Source: Bacteroidaceae bacterium (GTDB lineage Bacteria; Bacteroidota; Bacteroidia; Bacteroidales; Bacteroidaceae). Taken from it: a DNA stretch of 64,000 bases. The notes below the pieces were generated by a model, which made no database searches, was not told where the DNA came from, and worked only from the letters and a program-made list of their open reading frames with translations. Made by a program: the position numbers and the translations under genes. The first letter of the stretch is position 1. Each line of letters opens with the position of its first letter. The stretch covers positions 1 to 64,000 of the forward strand of contig JAFYQH010000006.1 of the NCBI GenBank assembly GCA_017547205.1, read 5' to 3'. Shown in pieces: positions 8,932 through 17,542 of this stretch.

Positions 8932-10974
8932 TTATGCCTTCTTGCCTTTTTCGCTCGGGTAGCTTATCCTTGTGTGATAGATAGCTTCGAGCCTTTTCTT
9001 GAACACTCCCTTAATTATGTATATATCCTGGAATGTTATAGGGCTAAGGCTCAATTCGCCATCTTGCAGTTTTTTGTCGACAATGTTGTCAACCATTTCG
9101 GATATTTTTTCCTTTGTATATTCGTTAAGGCTGTGTGATGCAGCCTCTACGCAGTCAGCCAGCATCAATATGGCCTGCTCCTTGGTGCTTGGATTGGGGC
9201 CGGGGTATGTGAATATTGATTCGTCTATATCCTCGTCGGGGTGGGAATTCTTGTACTTTATATAAAAATATCCGGTCTTGGACTCGCCATGGTGTGTGGC
9301 TATGAAATCTCTTATTTTTTTTGGAAGGTGCTCGTGGACAGCCATTGCCAGTCCATCGGTGACATGCTTCTTTATTATAAGTGTGCTTTCTTTCGGGTCT
9401 AGTGCATTATGGGGGTTCAAGCCTCCGCTTTGGTTCTCTGTAAAGTAGATGGGGTTCTCCATCTTTCCGATATCGTGGTACAGGGCTCCTGTGCGCACTT
9501 CCAGACTGTTCGCGCCAATGGCTCTGGCTGCTTCAGCCGCAAGGTTTCCTACCTGCATCGAGTGCTGGAATGTGCCGGGAGTCTCCTGTGACATTCTCTG
9601 CAGCAGCTTGCTGTTGAGGTTGGACAGCTCGATGAGTGTTACGTTGGATATGAACCCGAATGTCTTCTCTACAAGGAACATCATCGGGTATACGAAAAGC
9701 ATGAGTACTGCGCTGATAGAGAAGTATATGTACATGTTGTATTTCATCCCCTTTAGGTTCGCTTCTATTATAAGCTCATAGCACATGTATACCACTGCAT
9801 ACGTGATGAACGTTATCAATACGCAGCGCAGCATCTGTGAGCGTGATGACAATTCTCTAAGGCTCAGTATGGCGCTCATGCCGGCAAGCATCTGTAACAT
9901 GACGAATTCGTATGGTGCTCCCACCATGATGGAACACATCATTATTGTCGTTGCGTGGGTTACAAATGCGGTGTTGTGGTCTATGAACAGGCATAGCATC
10001 ATGGGTACAATAGCGAACGGCAGTACGAATACGCTTATGCCCCCGTGGTCGAGAATCAGGCCCACAAGTATGGGGAACAGTGTAGCCGAAAGTATTGTGA
10101 ACGTGAACTTGTTCATGTTGTCCGCAATGTTCCTGCGGTATGTATAAATGTATGCCAGCAGCATGAACATTGCTATGATGACGAAGAGTACTTGTCCCAG
10201 GAATATGTTGAACTTGTTCCAGCTTGCCTTTGACTGTTCATGTTCCTGCAGTTTTCGGATGTATGTCTCTATTGTCATGTAAGCGTTGGAATCGACCATG
10301 TCACCCTTGTTTATGATTCTCTGTCCCTTGACTATGGATGCTATGTGTGTGTCGTATCCGGCAAGTTTCTTCCTGAGTTCTGCGTTGCTCCTTGCCGTGT
10401 CGCATATGTAGTTGGGTTTTATCAGTTCTTTCATTCCGAACTCGGATATTGTGCTTGCGGGGAGAGTGTCGGCCTTGAGCAGTATGTCGTAAGCTTCGGC
10501 GGTGCTGGTGAATCTCTCTGCGCTTGTCTGAGCTGCGAGCCCGTTGTGCATTACGTGGATGAGACTGCCGTTATGCCCTCTTATAAGTTTTATGTCCTCA
10601 TTAGATACGATTCCATCCCTGTACAGATCGTCGAGGCATTTTAGGTACTCCTTGAATTCAAGTGTACCATATCTGTTCCTGAATGCTTTCAGCATCTCCT
10701 CTTTTGTGCTTTCGCTGTATGCGAAGTATGGTACGTGCCCGGCAATGATGCTGTCGATTTCCAGCTTGACCTCCTCCTTGCTTTTCTCTACAACAAAATC
10801 GAACTCGGCAATTATCTGTTCGTTCTCCCATGGCTTGCCCAAGGAGAAATTGTAGGTGGTGTATTTGTCTCTTGGCATGAAGAATAAGATCAATCCTATG
10901 CACATTGCGATAAGGCTTGTCTGTATTATAAGGCGTGTGTACGTGCCGAGGAAGTCCTTTTTATGTTCAGTCAT
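8932..10974 (-). CDS. 7TM-HD family phosphodiesterase (PgpH-like, c-di-AMP hydrolase)
   Basis: Predicted inner-membrane phosphodiesterase of the 7TMR-HDED/7TM-7TMR_HD family, whose characterised members (Listeria PgpH) hydrolyse c-di-AMP. Of 680 residues, a first membrane helix covers about 16-34 and an extracytoplasmic domain about 40-250 (INKGDMVDS near 221-229). Seven membrane helices follow at about 253-445. The cytoplasmic HD domain has the motif ALYHDIGK, with His500 and Asp501, and further metal-ligand histidines in HVTDG, HEHLP and THHGES. The c-di-AMP substrate is inferred from the family. It is divergently transcribed from gltX. Confidence 0.9.
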   Translation of the reverse strand: MTEHKKDFLGTYTRLIIQTSLIAMCIGLILFFMPRDKYTTYNFSLGKPWENEQIIAEFDFVVEKSKEEVKLEIDSIIAGHVPYFAYSESTKEEMLKAFRNRYGTLEFKEYLKCLDDLYRDGIVSNEDIKLIRGHNGSLIHVMHNGLAAQTSAERFTSTAEAYDILLKADTLPASTISEFGMKELIKPNYICDTARSNAELRKKLAGYDTHIASIVKGQRIINKGDMVDSNAYMTIETYIRKLQEHEQSKASWNKFNIFLGQVLFVIIAMFMLLAYIYTYRRNIADNMNKFTFTILSATLFPILVGLILDHGGISVFVLPFAIVPMMLCLFIDHNTAFVTHATTIMMCSIMVGAPYEFVMLQMLAGMSAILSLRELSSRSQMLRCVLITFITYAVVYMCYELIIEANLKGMKYNMYIYFSISAVLMLFVYPMMFLVEKTFGFISNVTLIELSNLNSKLLQRMSQETPGTFQHSMQVGNLAAEAARAIGANSLEVRTGALYHDIGKMENPIYFTENQSGGLNPHNALDPKESTLIIKKHVTDGLAMAVHEHLPKKIRDFIATHHGESKTGYFYIKYKNSHPDEDIDESIFTYPGPNPSTKEQAILMLADCVEAASHSLNEYTKEKISEMVDNIVDKKLQDGELSLSPITFQDIYIIKGVFKKRLEAIYHTRISYPSEKGKKA

Positions 10975-11001
10975 GTTATGATAATATGGTTATATTCTTG
11001 C

Positions 11002-11030
11002 CAAATGTACAAAAAAATAACAAATATCAA
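11002..11030 (-). promoter_or_regulatory. Promoter of the PgpH-like gene
   Basis: Minus-strand -7 box TACATTTG (complement of 11002-11009), with a TTG (complement of 11028-11030) 18 bp further upstream. Confidence 0.5.
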
Positions 11031-11144
11031 TGACAAATATTCTTTTCTTGCATTTTCGGGTTCTCTTGCGCCAAGGTATAGCCTTTGTAGCAGTATGGAA
11101 ATGAAAGTGGGTGCCAAGCCTTCCTTAAAAAGAATAGGAATAAT

Positions 11145-11175
11145 TTTGTTAAACACACAACTTGTAGTATTTTTG
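11145..11175 (+). promoter_or_regulatory. Promoter of gltX-waaA
   Basis: TTTG at 11145-11148, a 19-bp spacer, then TATTTTTG at 11168-11175: a full match to the Bacteroidota consensus. Confidence 0.75.
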
Positions 11176-11264
11176 TAAGGTTGTTAAACTGCTATATTAG
11201 GCTTCGTGTGCCCGCGATAGGTCTGCGTATTGTCTGTATGGCATGAAATAAAGAAATGAAAGAC

Positions 11265-12782
11265 ATGAGTGAAAGAAAAGTAAGAGTGCGTTTCGCACCG
11301 AGTCCTACAGGTCCGTTACATATAGGTGGCGTAAGGACTGCATTATATAATTATCTGTTTGCAAAACAGCATGGCGGTGACCTTATATTCCGTATTGAGG
11401 ATACCGATTCCAACCGTTTTGTTCCCGGAGCCGAGGAATATATACTTGAATCATTCCGTTGGTTGGGAATAAAGTTCGACGAAGGTGTAAGCTTCGGCGG
11501 TGACAAAGGACCTTACCGTCAGTCGGAGCGTCGCGACATTTACAAGAAGTACGTACAGGTATTGCTCGATAGCGGCAAGGCGTATATAGCCTTTGATACA
11601 CCCGAGGAACTCGAGGCCAAGCGTGGCGAAATAGACAATTTTCAGTACGATGCCTCTACACGTCTTTCGATGCGCAACTCATTGGCCATGTCTGCCGACG
11701 AGGTCAATGCACTTATAGCGGGCGGGCACCAGTATGTTGTGCGCTTCAAGGTGGAACCGGGCGAAAAGGTCGTGGTCAATGACATTATCCGTGGCGAGGT
11801 TACCATCGACTCGTCTATTCTCGATGACAAAGTGCTCTACAAGTCGGCCGATGAACTTCCTACATATCACCTCGCGAACATCGTGGACGACCACCTTATG
11901 GAGGTTTCCCACGTTATTCGTGGTGAGGAGTGGTTGCCGTCGGCTCCGTTGCATGTACTTCTCTACCGTGCTTTCGGTTGGGAGGATACAATGCCCCGTT
12001 TCGCACACCTCTCATTGCTGCTCAAGCCCGAAGGTAACGGAAAACTCAGCAAGCGTGACGGTGACCGTCTCGGTTTTCCGGTATTCCCGCTCGAGTGGCA
12101 CGACCCCAAGAGCGGTGCCGTGTCATCGGGTTTCCGCGAGAGCGACTATCTGCCCGAGGCGGTAATCAATTTCCTTGCTCTTCTGGGGTGGAATCCTGGA
12201 GACGATGTGGAACTCATGTCCATGGACGATCTCATTGCCAAGTTTGACCTTGCCAAATGCAGCAAGGCCGGCGCACGCTTCGACTACAAGAAAATGGTAT
12301 GGTTCAACCATGAATATATTCTGCGTAAGTCCGACAGGGAGATTGCGGAAATCTTCATGCCCGTAGTCGAGTCACACGGAGTTTCTTCAACAATGGAACA
12401 CCTTGAAAAGATTGTGTCGCTTATGAAGGGGCGTGTCAATTTCGTGCATGAACTGTGGGACGCAAGCAGCTTCTACTTCGTGGCTCCCGTAGAGTATGAC
12501 GAGAAGACTGCCAAGAAACGCTGGAAGGAGGATTCTGCAGCGAAAATGGGCGAACTGGCCGACCTGCTCGAAAGTCTTGACGACTTCTCCATTGAGAATC
12601 AGGACAGGGCTGTCCACGAATGGATCGAGGAGAAAGGCTATGGTATGGGCGAGATAATGAACGCTTTCCGTCTTGCGCTCGTCGGTGAGGGTAAGGGCCC
12701 GCAGATGTTCGACATCTCCGGTCTCATCGGTAAGGACGAAACTCTTGCGCGTCTGCGTAGGGCAATAACAATATTGGGCTAA
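11265..12782 (+). CDS. gltX: Glutamyl-tRNA synthetase
   Basis: Charges tRNA-Glu with glutamate; class I synthetase, cytoplasmic. I use the ATG at 11265 (505 residues, [19 protein letters not shown]) because family members start M-x-E-R-K; an in-frame ATG at 11256 would add three residues. The HIGH-type motif is LHIGG (18-22) and the KMSKS-type loop is KLSKR (260-264). It contains [13 protein letters not shown] and a C-terminal anticodon-binding domain. It is followed after 3 bp by waaA, so the two form an operon from the promoter at 11145-11175. Confidence 0.96.
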   Translation: MSERKVRVRFAPSPTGPLHIGGVRTALYNYLFAKQHGGDLIFRIEDTDSNRFVPGAEEYILESFRWLGIKFDEGVSFGGDKGPYRQSERRDIYKKYVQVLLDSGKAYIAFDTPEELEAKRGEIDNFQYDASTRLSMRNSLAMSADEVNALIAGGHQYVVRFKVEPGEKVVVNDIIRGEVTIDSSILDDKVLYKSADELPTYHLANIVDDHLMEVSHVIRGEEWLPSAPLHVLLYRAFGWEDTMPRFAHLSLLLKPEGNGKLSKRDGDRLGFPVFPLEWHDPKSGAVSSGFRESDYLPEAVINFLALLGWNPGDDVELMSMDDLIAKFDLAKCSKAGARFDYKKMVWFNHEYILRKSDREIAEIFMPVVESHGVSSTMEHLEKIVSLMKGRVNFVHELWDASSFYFVAPVEYDEKTAKKRWKEDSAAKMGELADLLESLDDFSIENQDRAVHEWIEEKGYGMGEIMNAFRLALVGEGKGPQMFDISGLIGKDETLARLRRAITILG

Positions 12783-12785
12783 GTA

Positions 12786-14009
12786 ATGTATACTTTTGCG
12801 ATATATATCTATATATTCTTTGTCAGGCTTGTCGCCCTGTTCGGGCACAAGAAGGCAAAACAGATGCTTCAGGGTCACAAGGAGGTCTTCCGGATACTTA
12901 AGGAATGCGTCGTTCCTGGGACGCGTTATGTCTGGTTTCACGCCTCATCGCTTGGTGAGTTCGAACAGGGTCGTCCCATGATAGAGAAGTTGCGTGCCGA
13001 GCATCCCGAATACAGGGTTGTGCTCACATTCTTCTCCCCATCGGGCTACAACACTGCAAAAAACTACCAGCAGGCTGATATTGTCTGTTATCTTCCGTTC
13101 GATACAAAGAGGAATGCAAGGCGTTTCCTTGATATCCTTAAGCCCGAGATGGCATTCTTCATAAAGTATGAGTTCTGGCTCAACTATCTTGTCGGTATAA
13201 AGAAACGAAACATTCCGGTATACAGCATATCGTCGATTTTCCGCAAGGACCAGATATTCTTCAAACCATGGGGCGGAAGGTATCGCCTGGCACTGCATTG
13301 TTTCGACAGGTTGTTCGTGCAGAATGAGAAGTCGATGGAACTGCTCAAGACTCTCAATGTCGAGAAGGTGTCGGTCGTTGGTGACACGCGTTTCGATCGC
13401 GTAGTCAAGATTCTTGAGCAAGCGCGCCAGTTGCCGCTTGTAGAGACCTTTGTTGAGGGCGGGCGCCCGGTTTTCATTGCCGGCAGTTCGTGGGGAGCTG
13501 ACGAGGCCATATATATGCCCTATTTCAACGGACACAGGGAGTGGAAACTTATAATAGCCTCGCATGAGGTGGACGAGGAGCGTGTCAAGGCAATCCAGGA
13601 ACAGTATGCAGGCAGGTGTGTGCGCTATACGCGTGCAACAATGGACGAGGTGCGCGAAGCAGACTGCCTTATAATCGACTGCTTCGGGCTGCTCTCTTCG
13701 ATATACCGTTATGGCAGTGTTGCTTATGTAGGCGGAGGTTTCGGCGTTGGTATACACAATGTTCTTGAGGCAGCAGTGTATGGCGTGCCGGTATTCTTCG
13801 GTCCCAACAACCAGAAGTTCCAGGAGGCGCAGGCCCTCAAGGCGTGCGGCGGTGGTATAGAGGTTGCGAGTGCCTATGAGTTCGGGCAGCGGATGGATGC
13901 TTTTGCATCCGATGCGGTGGCTCTTGAGGCTGCCGGTAGGGCAGCCGGTGAATATGTGTCGCATAATTCCGGTGCCACGGTGCGCATATTCAGGGAACTT
14001 GGGCTCTGA
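12786..14009 (+). CDS. waaA: 3-deoxy-D-manno-octulosonic acid (Kdo) transferase
   Basis: Transfers Kdo from CMP-Kdo to lipid A precursor, an early step of LPS core synthesis, at the cytoplasmic face of the inner membrane. The 407 residues start with a hydrophobic anchor (4-19). The N-terminal GT-B signature WFHASSLGEFEQGRP (50-64) contains the conserved catalytic-type Glu in SLGE. The C-terminal half has the nucleotide-binding text YVGGGFGVGIHNVLEAAVYG and the conserved PVFFGPNNQKFQEA. It is three bases downstream of gltX. Whether it adds one or two Kdo units cannot be read from the sequence. Confidence 0.94.
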   Translation: MYTFAIYIYIFFVRLVALFGHKKAKQMLQGHKEVFRILKECVVPGTRYVWFHASSLGEFEQGRPMIEKLRAEHPEYRVVLTFFSPSGYNTAKNYQQADIVCYLPFDTKRNARRFLDILKPEMAFFIKYEFWLNYLVGIKKRNIPVYSISSIFRKDQIFFKPWGGRYRLALHCFDRLFVQNEKSMELLKTLNVEKVSVVGDTRFDRVVKILEQARQLPLVETFVEGGRPVFIAGSSWGADEAIYMPYFNGHREWKLIIASHEVDEERVKAIQEQYAGRCVRYTRATMDEVREADCLIIDCFGLLSSIYRYGSVAYVGGGFGVGIHNVLEAAVYGVPVFFGPNNQKFQEAQALKACGGGIEVASAYEFGQRMDAFASDAVALEAAGRAAGEYVSHNSGATVRIFRELGL

Positions 14010-14036
14010 TGCGCGATTAAATATTGTTAATGGCGG

Positions 14037-14067
14037 TTGCGGATGGCGGCTTTTCCCCCTATATTCG
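14037..14067 (+). promoter_or_regulatory. Promoter of mdh
   Basis: TTG at 14037-14039, a 20-bp spacer, then TATATTCG at 14060-14067. The -7 box has TTCG in place of TTTG, a variant seen at several promoters in this window. Confidence 0.55.
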
Positions 14068-14119
14068 CAGCGGATAGAAATCAAGTAATATAATATATAA
14101 ACCTTTAAAATTTAAAGTT

Positions 14120-15112
14120 ATGCAGTTTTTGACAGACGAAAAATTGGTGATTGTAGGTGCTGCCGGCATGATCGGCTCAAACATGGCACAGTCGGCTCTC
14201 ATGATGGGTCTTACAACCAACCTATGCCTCTATGATGTATTCTCTCCCGAGGGTGTTGCCGAGGAGATGCGTCAGAGTGGTTTCGACAATGTGAACATTA
14301 CGGCTACAACAGATGTTGCCGAGGCATTCAAGGATGCGAAGTATATCATATCTTCAGGTGGTGCTCCACGTAAGGAGGGCATGACGCGTGAGGACCTCCT
14401 CGCCGGCAACTGCAAGATTGCCGAGGAACTTGGAAAGAATATCAAGACATACTGCCCCGATGTAAAACACGTTGTAATCATCTTCAACCCCGCCGACCTT
14501 ACAGGTCTCGTGACACTTCTCTACTCAGGCTTGAAGCCAGGCCAGGTGACAACACTCGCAGGTCTTGACTCAACACGTCTGCAGAACGCTCTTGCAAAGA
14601 AGTTCGGCGTAATGATGAACGAGGTTACCGGTTGTGCTACATATGGTGGCCACGGTGAGCAGATGGCTGTGTTCGGCAGCGCAGTTAAGGTTGCGGGCAA
14701 GCCGTTGACTGACCTCATCGGTACAGCTGAGTTCCCTGCAGAGGAGTGGGAGCAGATGAAGAAGGATGTTACACAGGGCGGTGCTGCTATCATCAAGCTC
14801 CGTGGCCGTTCTTCATTCCAGAGTCCTTCATACCTCTCTGTTGAGATGATCCGTTCTGTTATGGGAGGCGAGACATTCCGTTACCCCGCCGGTACATACG
14901 TTTCAAACGAGAAGTATAACCATATCATGATGGCTATGGATACCGTTCTCGATGCGAACGGCTGCTCATACAAGATGCCGGTTGGTACACCCGATGAGAT
15001 TGCAAAGCTCGATGCAAGCTACGAGCACCTCTGCAAGATGCGTGACGAGCTCGTTACATTGAACATCGTTCCCGCTATCTCGGAGTGGAGCAAGATCAAT
15101 CCTAATCTCTAA
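14120..15112 (+). CDS. mdh: Malate dehydrogenase (Bacteroidota type)
   Basis: Oxidises malate to oxaloacetate with NAD, or runs in reverse in the fermentative succinate branch. It is 330 residues with a Rossmann glycine motif GAAGMIGS (13-20), AGLDSTRLQ for substrate binding, and GGHGEQMAVF, where the His is the likely catalytic base. The annotation as malate dehydrogenase follows the close Bacteroidales family rather than a diagnostic residue. Lactate/malate dehydrogenases share this fold. It has its own promoter and terminator, so it is monocistronic. Confidence 0.93.
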   Translation: MQFLTDEKLVIVGAAGMIGSNMAQSALMMGLTTNLCLYDVFSPEGVAEEMRQSGFDNVNITATTDVAEAFKDAKYIISSGGAPRKEGMTREDLLAGNCKIAEELGKNIKTYCPDVKHVVIIFNPADLTGLVTLLYSGLKPGQVTTLAGLDSTRLQNALAKKFGVMMNEVTGCATYGGHGEQMAVFGSAVKVAGKPLTDLIGTAEFPAEEWEQMKKDVTQGGAAIIKLRGRSSFQSPSYLSVEMIRSVMGGETFRYPAGTYVSNEKYNHIMMAMDTVLDANGCSYKMPVGTPDEIAKLDASYEHLCKMRDELVTLNIVPAISEWSKINPNL

Positions 15113-15134
15113 TAGAGTATAAGGATTATATGAT

Positions 15135-15168
15135 AATCGGCGGACTTATGCAGTCCGCCGATTTGTTT
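15135..15168 (+). terminator. Intrinsic terminator of mdh
   Basis: AATCGGCGGACT (15135-15146) pairs perfectly with AGTCCGCCGATT (15152-15163) around TATGC, followed by TGTTTT. Confidence 0.88.
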
Positions 15169-15225
15169 TGCTTGAATATGTTTGTAAAATTTATCTTAAT
15201 AATACAGGCTTTAAATTCCTGAAAA

Positions 15226-15993
15226 ATGAAAAAGATAATTACCCTTTTCAGTCTCGTGCTGTGCATGTTTGCTACAGCGCAAGAGAATGTCGAATATATG
15301 TATATTCATCGTAACAATAATGTTGTTGACAGTATTGCCGTTACCGAGATAGACAGTGTGACATTTGCAATTCCAAATGCAGTATTGCCGGATGTTCCTG
15401 AAGCTCCTTCTCAAACTTATGAAGCTGTTGACCTTGGTTTGCCCAGCGGTATCAAGTGGGCAACCTGCAATGTCGGTGCAACTGTCCCAGAAGAGTACGG
15501 TTGTTACTATGCTTGGGGCGAAACAGAGGAGAAGTCGAACTATGAATGGAGTACCTATGTACATTGCAATGGCAGTAATTCCACAATCACAAAGTATTGC
15601 AATAGAAGCAACTTTGGTGCTGTAGATGAAAACGCAGTCCTTGCTCCTGAAGATGATGCCGCTCATGTAAATTGGGGTGGCAGCTGGCGCATGCCCACAA
15701 AGGAAGAACAGGATGAGTTGCGTGATAACTGTACATGGGAGTGGACCTCTGTTAATGGGGTCGATGGCTACGAGGTGACTGGTAATAACGGTAACAGTAT
15801 ATTTCTTCCCGCTGCTGGTTATCGGGTGGATAAGGATATCAGTGAGAAAGGCAAAAACGGTTATTACTGGTCAAGTACGATGTTTGCCACCCTCTGTTAC
15901 AATGCCTATTCATTACGCTTCTATAAAGGAACTACCACTTGGGGAAGCCGTCTCCGCTACTACGGACAACCCGTTCGTCCCGTCTGTGAGTAA
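15226..15993 (+). CDS. Secreted FISUMP-like domain protein
   Basis: A 255-residue exported protein of unknown role. Residues 1-18 form a signal peptide (MKKIITLFSLVLCMFATA), then a short segment to about 60 and one domain from about 63 to the end. The domain has the features of the Fibrobacter succinogenes major paralogous (FISUMP) family: EAVDLGLPSGIKWATCNVGA, a Trp/Gly-rich core with WGGSWRMPTKEEQDEL, YYWSSTMF and a closing PVRPVCE. Such domains have a lectin-like fold and are common in surface proteins of gut Bacteroidales. It is orphan, lying between the mdh terminator and the rpsU promoter. A TATGTTTG at 15177-15184 or TTTG-N21-TATCTTAA (15167-15199) may drive it. Confidence 0.7.
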   Translation: MKKIITLFSLVLCMFATAQENVEYMYIHRNNNVVDSIAVTEIDSVTFAIPNAVLPDVPEAPSQTYEAVDLGLPSGIKWATCNVGATVPEEYGCYYAWGETEEKSNYEWSTYVHCNGSNSTITKYCNRSNFGAVDENAVLAPEDDAAHVNWGGSWRMPTKEEQDELRDNCTWEWTSVNGVDGYEVTGNNGNSIFLPAAGYRVDKDISEKGKNGYYWSSTMFATLCYNAYSLRFYKGTTTWGSRLRYYGQPVRPVCE

Positions 15994-16188
15994 AGAAGCG
16001 GATTTATGGCAGCAGTTTCAGGTCAAGTTCGTTGAGTAATGTACGGCATAGCCCCGCGTACAGCATGTACTTTTGCGGTAACAGTGACTTTGTGTTTGAA
16101 TTGTCTGGAACCTCGGTCGTTGCGTGTCTCCTGCTTTGAGGTTATTCACGCAAGCATAACCTTGTGGAAGGCTTCTTGGTCTAGTTCA

Positions 16189-16222
16189 AATCGCACGTTG
16201 CTTTGTAAAGCAACGTGCGATT
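16189..16222. repeat. 16-bp perfect inverted repeat
   Basis: Arms 16189-16204 (AATCGCACGTTGCTTT) and 16207-16222 are exact reverse complements separated by 2 bp. No T-run follows on either strand, so it is not a standard terminator, although it could end the FISUMP-like transcript by another route or be an operator. Confidence 0.7.
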
Positions 16223-16277
16223 GATTCATTAATCAGGTGCACTGTTTGATTTTTTCGGCAAAAAACGGCCGAAAAGT

Positions 16278-16308
16278 TTTGCTGTTTAAGAAAATGTCCC
16301 TAATTTTG
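16278..16308 (+). promoter_or_regulatory. Promoter of rpsU
   Basis: TTTG at 16278-16281, a 19-bp spacer, then TAATTTTG at 16301-16308. The sequence between them (GTTTAAGAAAA) is shared with the secDF promoter and the TTTTGC-GTT part with the tRNA operon promoter. Confidence 0.75.
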
Positions 16309-16361
16309 CACCGCATTTTGTATAGAGTGAAAATAATATAAACTAAAAAATAAAATAGGAA

Positions 16362-16553
16362 ATGATTGTAGTACCTGTTAAAGAGGGCGAGAACATTGAG
16401 AGAGCTCTCAAGAAATTCAAGAGAAAATTCGAGAAAACCGGTGTAATTAAGGAGTTGCGCGCACGTCAGCAGTTCGACAAGCCATCAGTGCTCAAGAGAC
16501 TGAAGATGGAGCACGCTATCTATGTTCAGAAGCTCCGCGCTAACGAGGAATAA
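16362..16553 (+). CDS. rpsU: 30S ribosomal protein bS21
   Basis: Small ribosomal subunit protein near the 3' end of 16S rRNA. It is 63 residues, starting MIVVPVKEGENIERALKKFK, with the basic helical body typical of S21. In Bacteroidota bS21 contributes to hiding the anti-Shine-Dalgarno. It has its own promoter. Downstream, an 18-bp hairpin separates it from the xer gene, and hpf comes after that. The rpsU-xer-hpf-tRNA-tuf order is the common Bacteroidales arrangement. Confidence 0.97.
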   Translation: MIVVPVKEGENIERALKKFKRKFEKTGVIKELRARQQFDKPSVLKRLKMEHAIYVQKLRANEE

Positions 16554-16593
16554 AAACTTCCCTCTTTTCTTGTTTTTTAATTAAAACTGATTT

Positions 16594-16635
16594 ATATTCG
16601 TTGCCGAAAGACTTTCTCTTTCGGCAACGAATATG
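16594..16635 (+). promoter_or_regulatory. Perfect 18-bp hairpin reaching into the xer start codon
   Basis: Arms 16594-16611 and 16617-16634 are exact reverse complements around the 5-base loop CTTTC. The right arm includes the first two bases of the ATG at 16633. There is no T-run, so it is better read as an mRNA 3' end stabiliser for rpsU and/or a translational block on the recombinase gene than as an intrinsic terminator. Confidence 0.7.
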
Positions 16636-17523
16636 TTTGTAGACTCATTCATCGGATACTTGAGAGTCGAGAGGAACTACTCGCAGCATACGCTAAGGGC
16701 GTATGCGGGGGATGTCCGCGCATTCAAGAATTTTATAGCCGGTGTCGATGAGTCTCTTTCTTTTTCTTCTGTCGACCATGATGTCGTAAGGTTGTGGGCC
16801 GCTTCGCTCATTGATTCCGGAGCTTCGGCTGCTACCGTATGCCGCAGGCTCAGTTCGTTGCGTACGTTCTATGATTATTTGTATCGTGAAGGTTACGTTG
16901 AAGGCAATCCTCTCTCCTCGGTCCAAGGGCCAAAGCGTAGAAAGAGGCTACCGGTGTTCGTCAAGGAGACTGATATGGATCGTCTGCTTGATGAGGAACC
17001 TGCCGAAAGTGATTATGCAGGTTGTCGTGACAGGATGATAATACACCTGTTCTACGGGACTGGTATCCGCCTTTCCGAGCTTGTTGGGCTCGATGTTAAG
17101 GATGTGGATATGGCAGCATCAGTAATCAAGGTCTTCGGAAAGCGCAGTCGAGAACGCATGATTCCGTTTGCTGGTGAGCTTTACCGTGAACTCAAGGCCT
17201 ACATTGCAGTCCGTTTATCATTTGCCGACGAGTCGGCTGGGGCATTGTTTCTTTCTGCAAAAGGAGGACGTATAAGCCGTTCGGCAGTTTACAGAATGGT
17301 GAATTCGCAGCTGAAAAGATGCTGCTTTGCAAAGAAGTGTAGTCCTCACGTGCTGAGGCATTCGTTTGCTACTGCCATGCTGAACAATGGTGCCGAGTTG
17401 GGTGTTGTCAAGGAACTGCTCGGGCACAAAAGGCTTGCAACAACTGAAATCTATACCCATCTTACATTCGAAGAACTAAAGAAAACTTACGAGAAGGCTC
17501 ATCCTAGAGCCGGTATTAACTAA
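16633..17523 (+). CDS. Tyrosine recombinase of the XerC/XerD family
   Basis: Housekeeping-type site-specific recombinase, probably acting at dif to resolve chromosome dimers. It is 296 residues. An N-terminal SAM-like core-binding domain covers about 2-88 (RNYSQHTLRAYAGD). The catalytic domain has Arg146 (GTGIRLSEL), Lys170, His239 and Arg242 (HVLRHSFATAML), His265 (LLGHKRL) and the nucleophile Tyr274 (TEIYTH), so it is complete. I cannot tell XerC from XerD, so no symbol is given. Its fixed place between rpsU and hpf argues against a mobile-element integrase. The start codon lies at the foot of an 18-bp hairpin. Confidence 0.93.
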   Translation: MFVDSFIGYLRVERNYSQHTLRAYAGDVRAFKNFIAGVDESLSFSSVDHDVVRLWAASLIDSGASAATVCRRLSSLRTFYDYLYREGYVEGNPLSSVQGPKRRKRLPVFVKETDMDRLLDEEPAESDYAGCRDRMIIHLFYGTGIRLSELVGLDVKDVDMAASVIKVFGKRSRERMIPFAGELYRELKAYIAVRLSFADESAGALFLSAKGGRISRSAVYRMVNSQLKRCCFAKKCSPHVLRHSFATAMLNNGAELGVVKELLGHKRLATTEIYTHLTFEELKKTYEKAHPRAGIN

Positions 17524-17529
17524 ATATAT

Positions 17530-17535
17530 AGGAGG
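17530..17535 (+). promoter_or_regulatory. Perfect Shine-Dalgarno of hpf
   Basis: AGGAGG with a 7-base spacer to the ATG at 17543. It lies just after the recombinase stop codon (17521-17523). Confidence 0.75.
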
Positions 17536-17542
17536 TTTAATT

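Larger units (their letters stand above)
15994..16361. other. Intergenic region between the FISUMP-like gene and rpsU
   Basis: No credible gene. It contains a TACTTTTG (16068-16075) without a clear -33, a 16-bp perfect inverted repeat at 16189-16222, and the rpsU promoter at 16278-16308. Confidence 0.55.

Noticed and set aside
12945..14084. 379-codon open frame on the minus strand
   Set aside because: It lies entirely opposite waaA, which has clear family motifs. The reverse frame shows no known domain.
16039..16224. 61-codon plus-strand frame between the FISUMP-like gene and rpsU
   Set aside because: No family resemblance, and its end is inside the 16-bp inverted repeat; not supported as a gene.
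16633..17523. Tyrosine recombinase as an integrase marking a mobile island next to tRNA genes
   Set aside because: The gene order rpsU-xer-hpf-tRNA-tuf is the usual Bacteroidales housekeeping arrangement. No att-like direct repeats of the tRNA 3' ends and no mobile cargo are visible.
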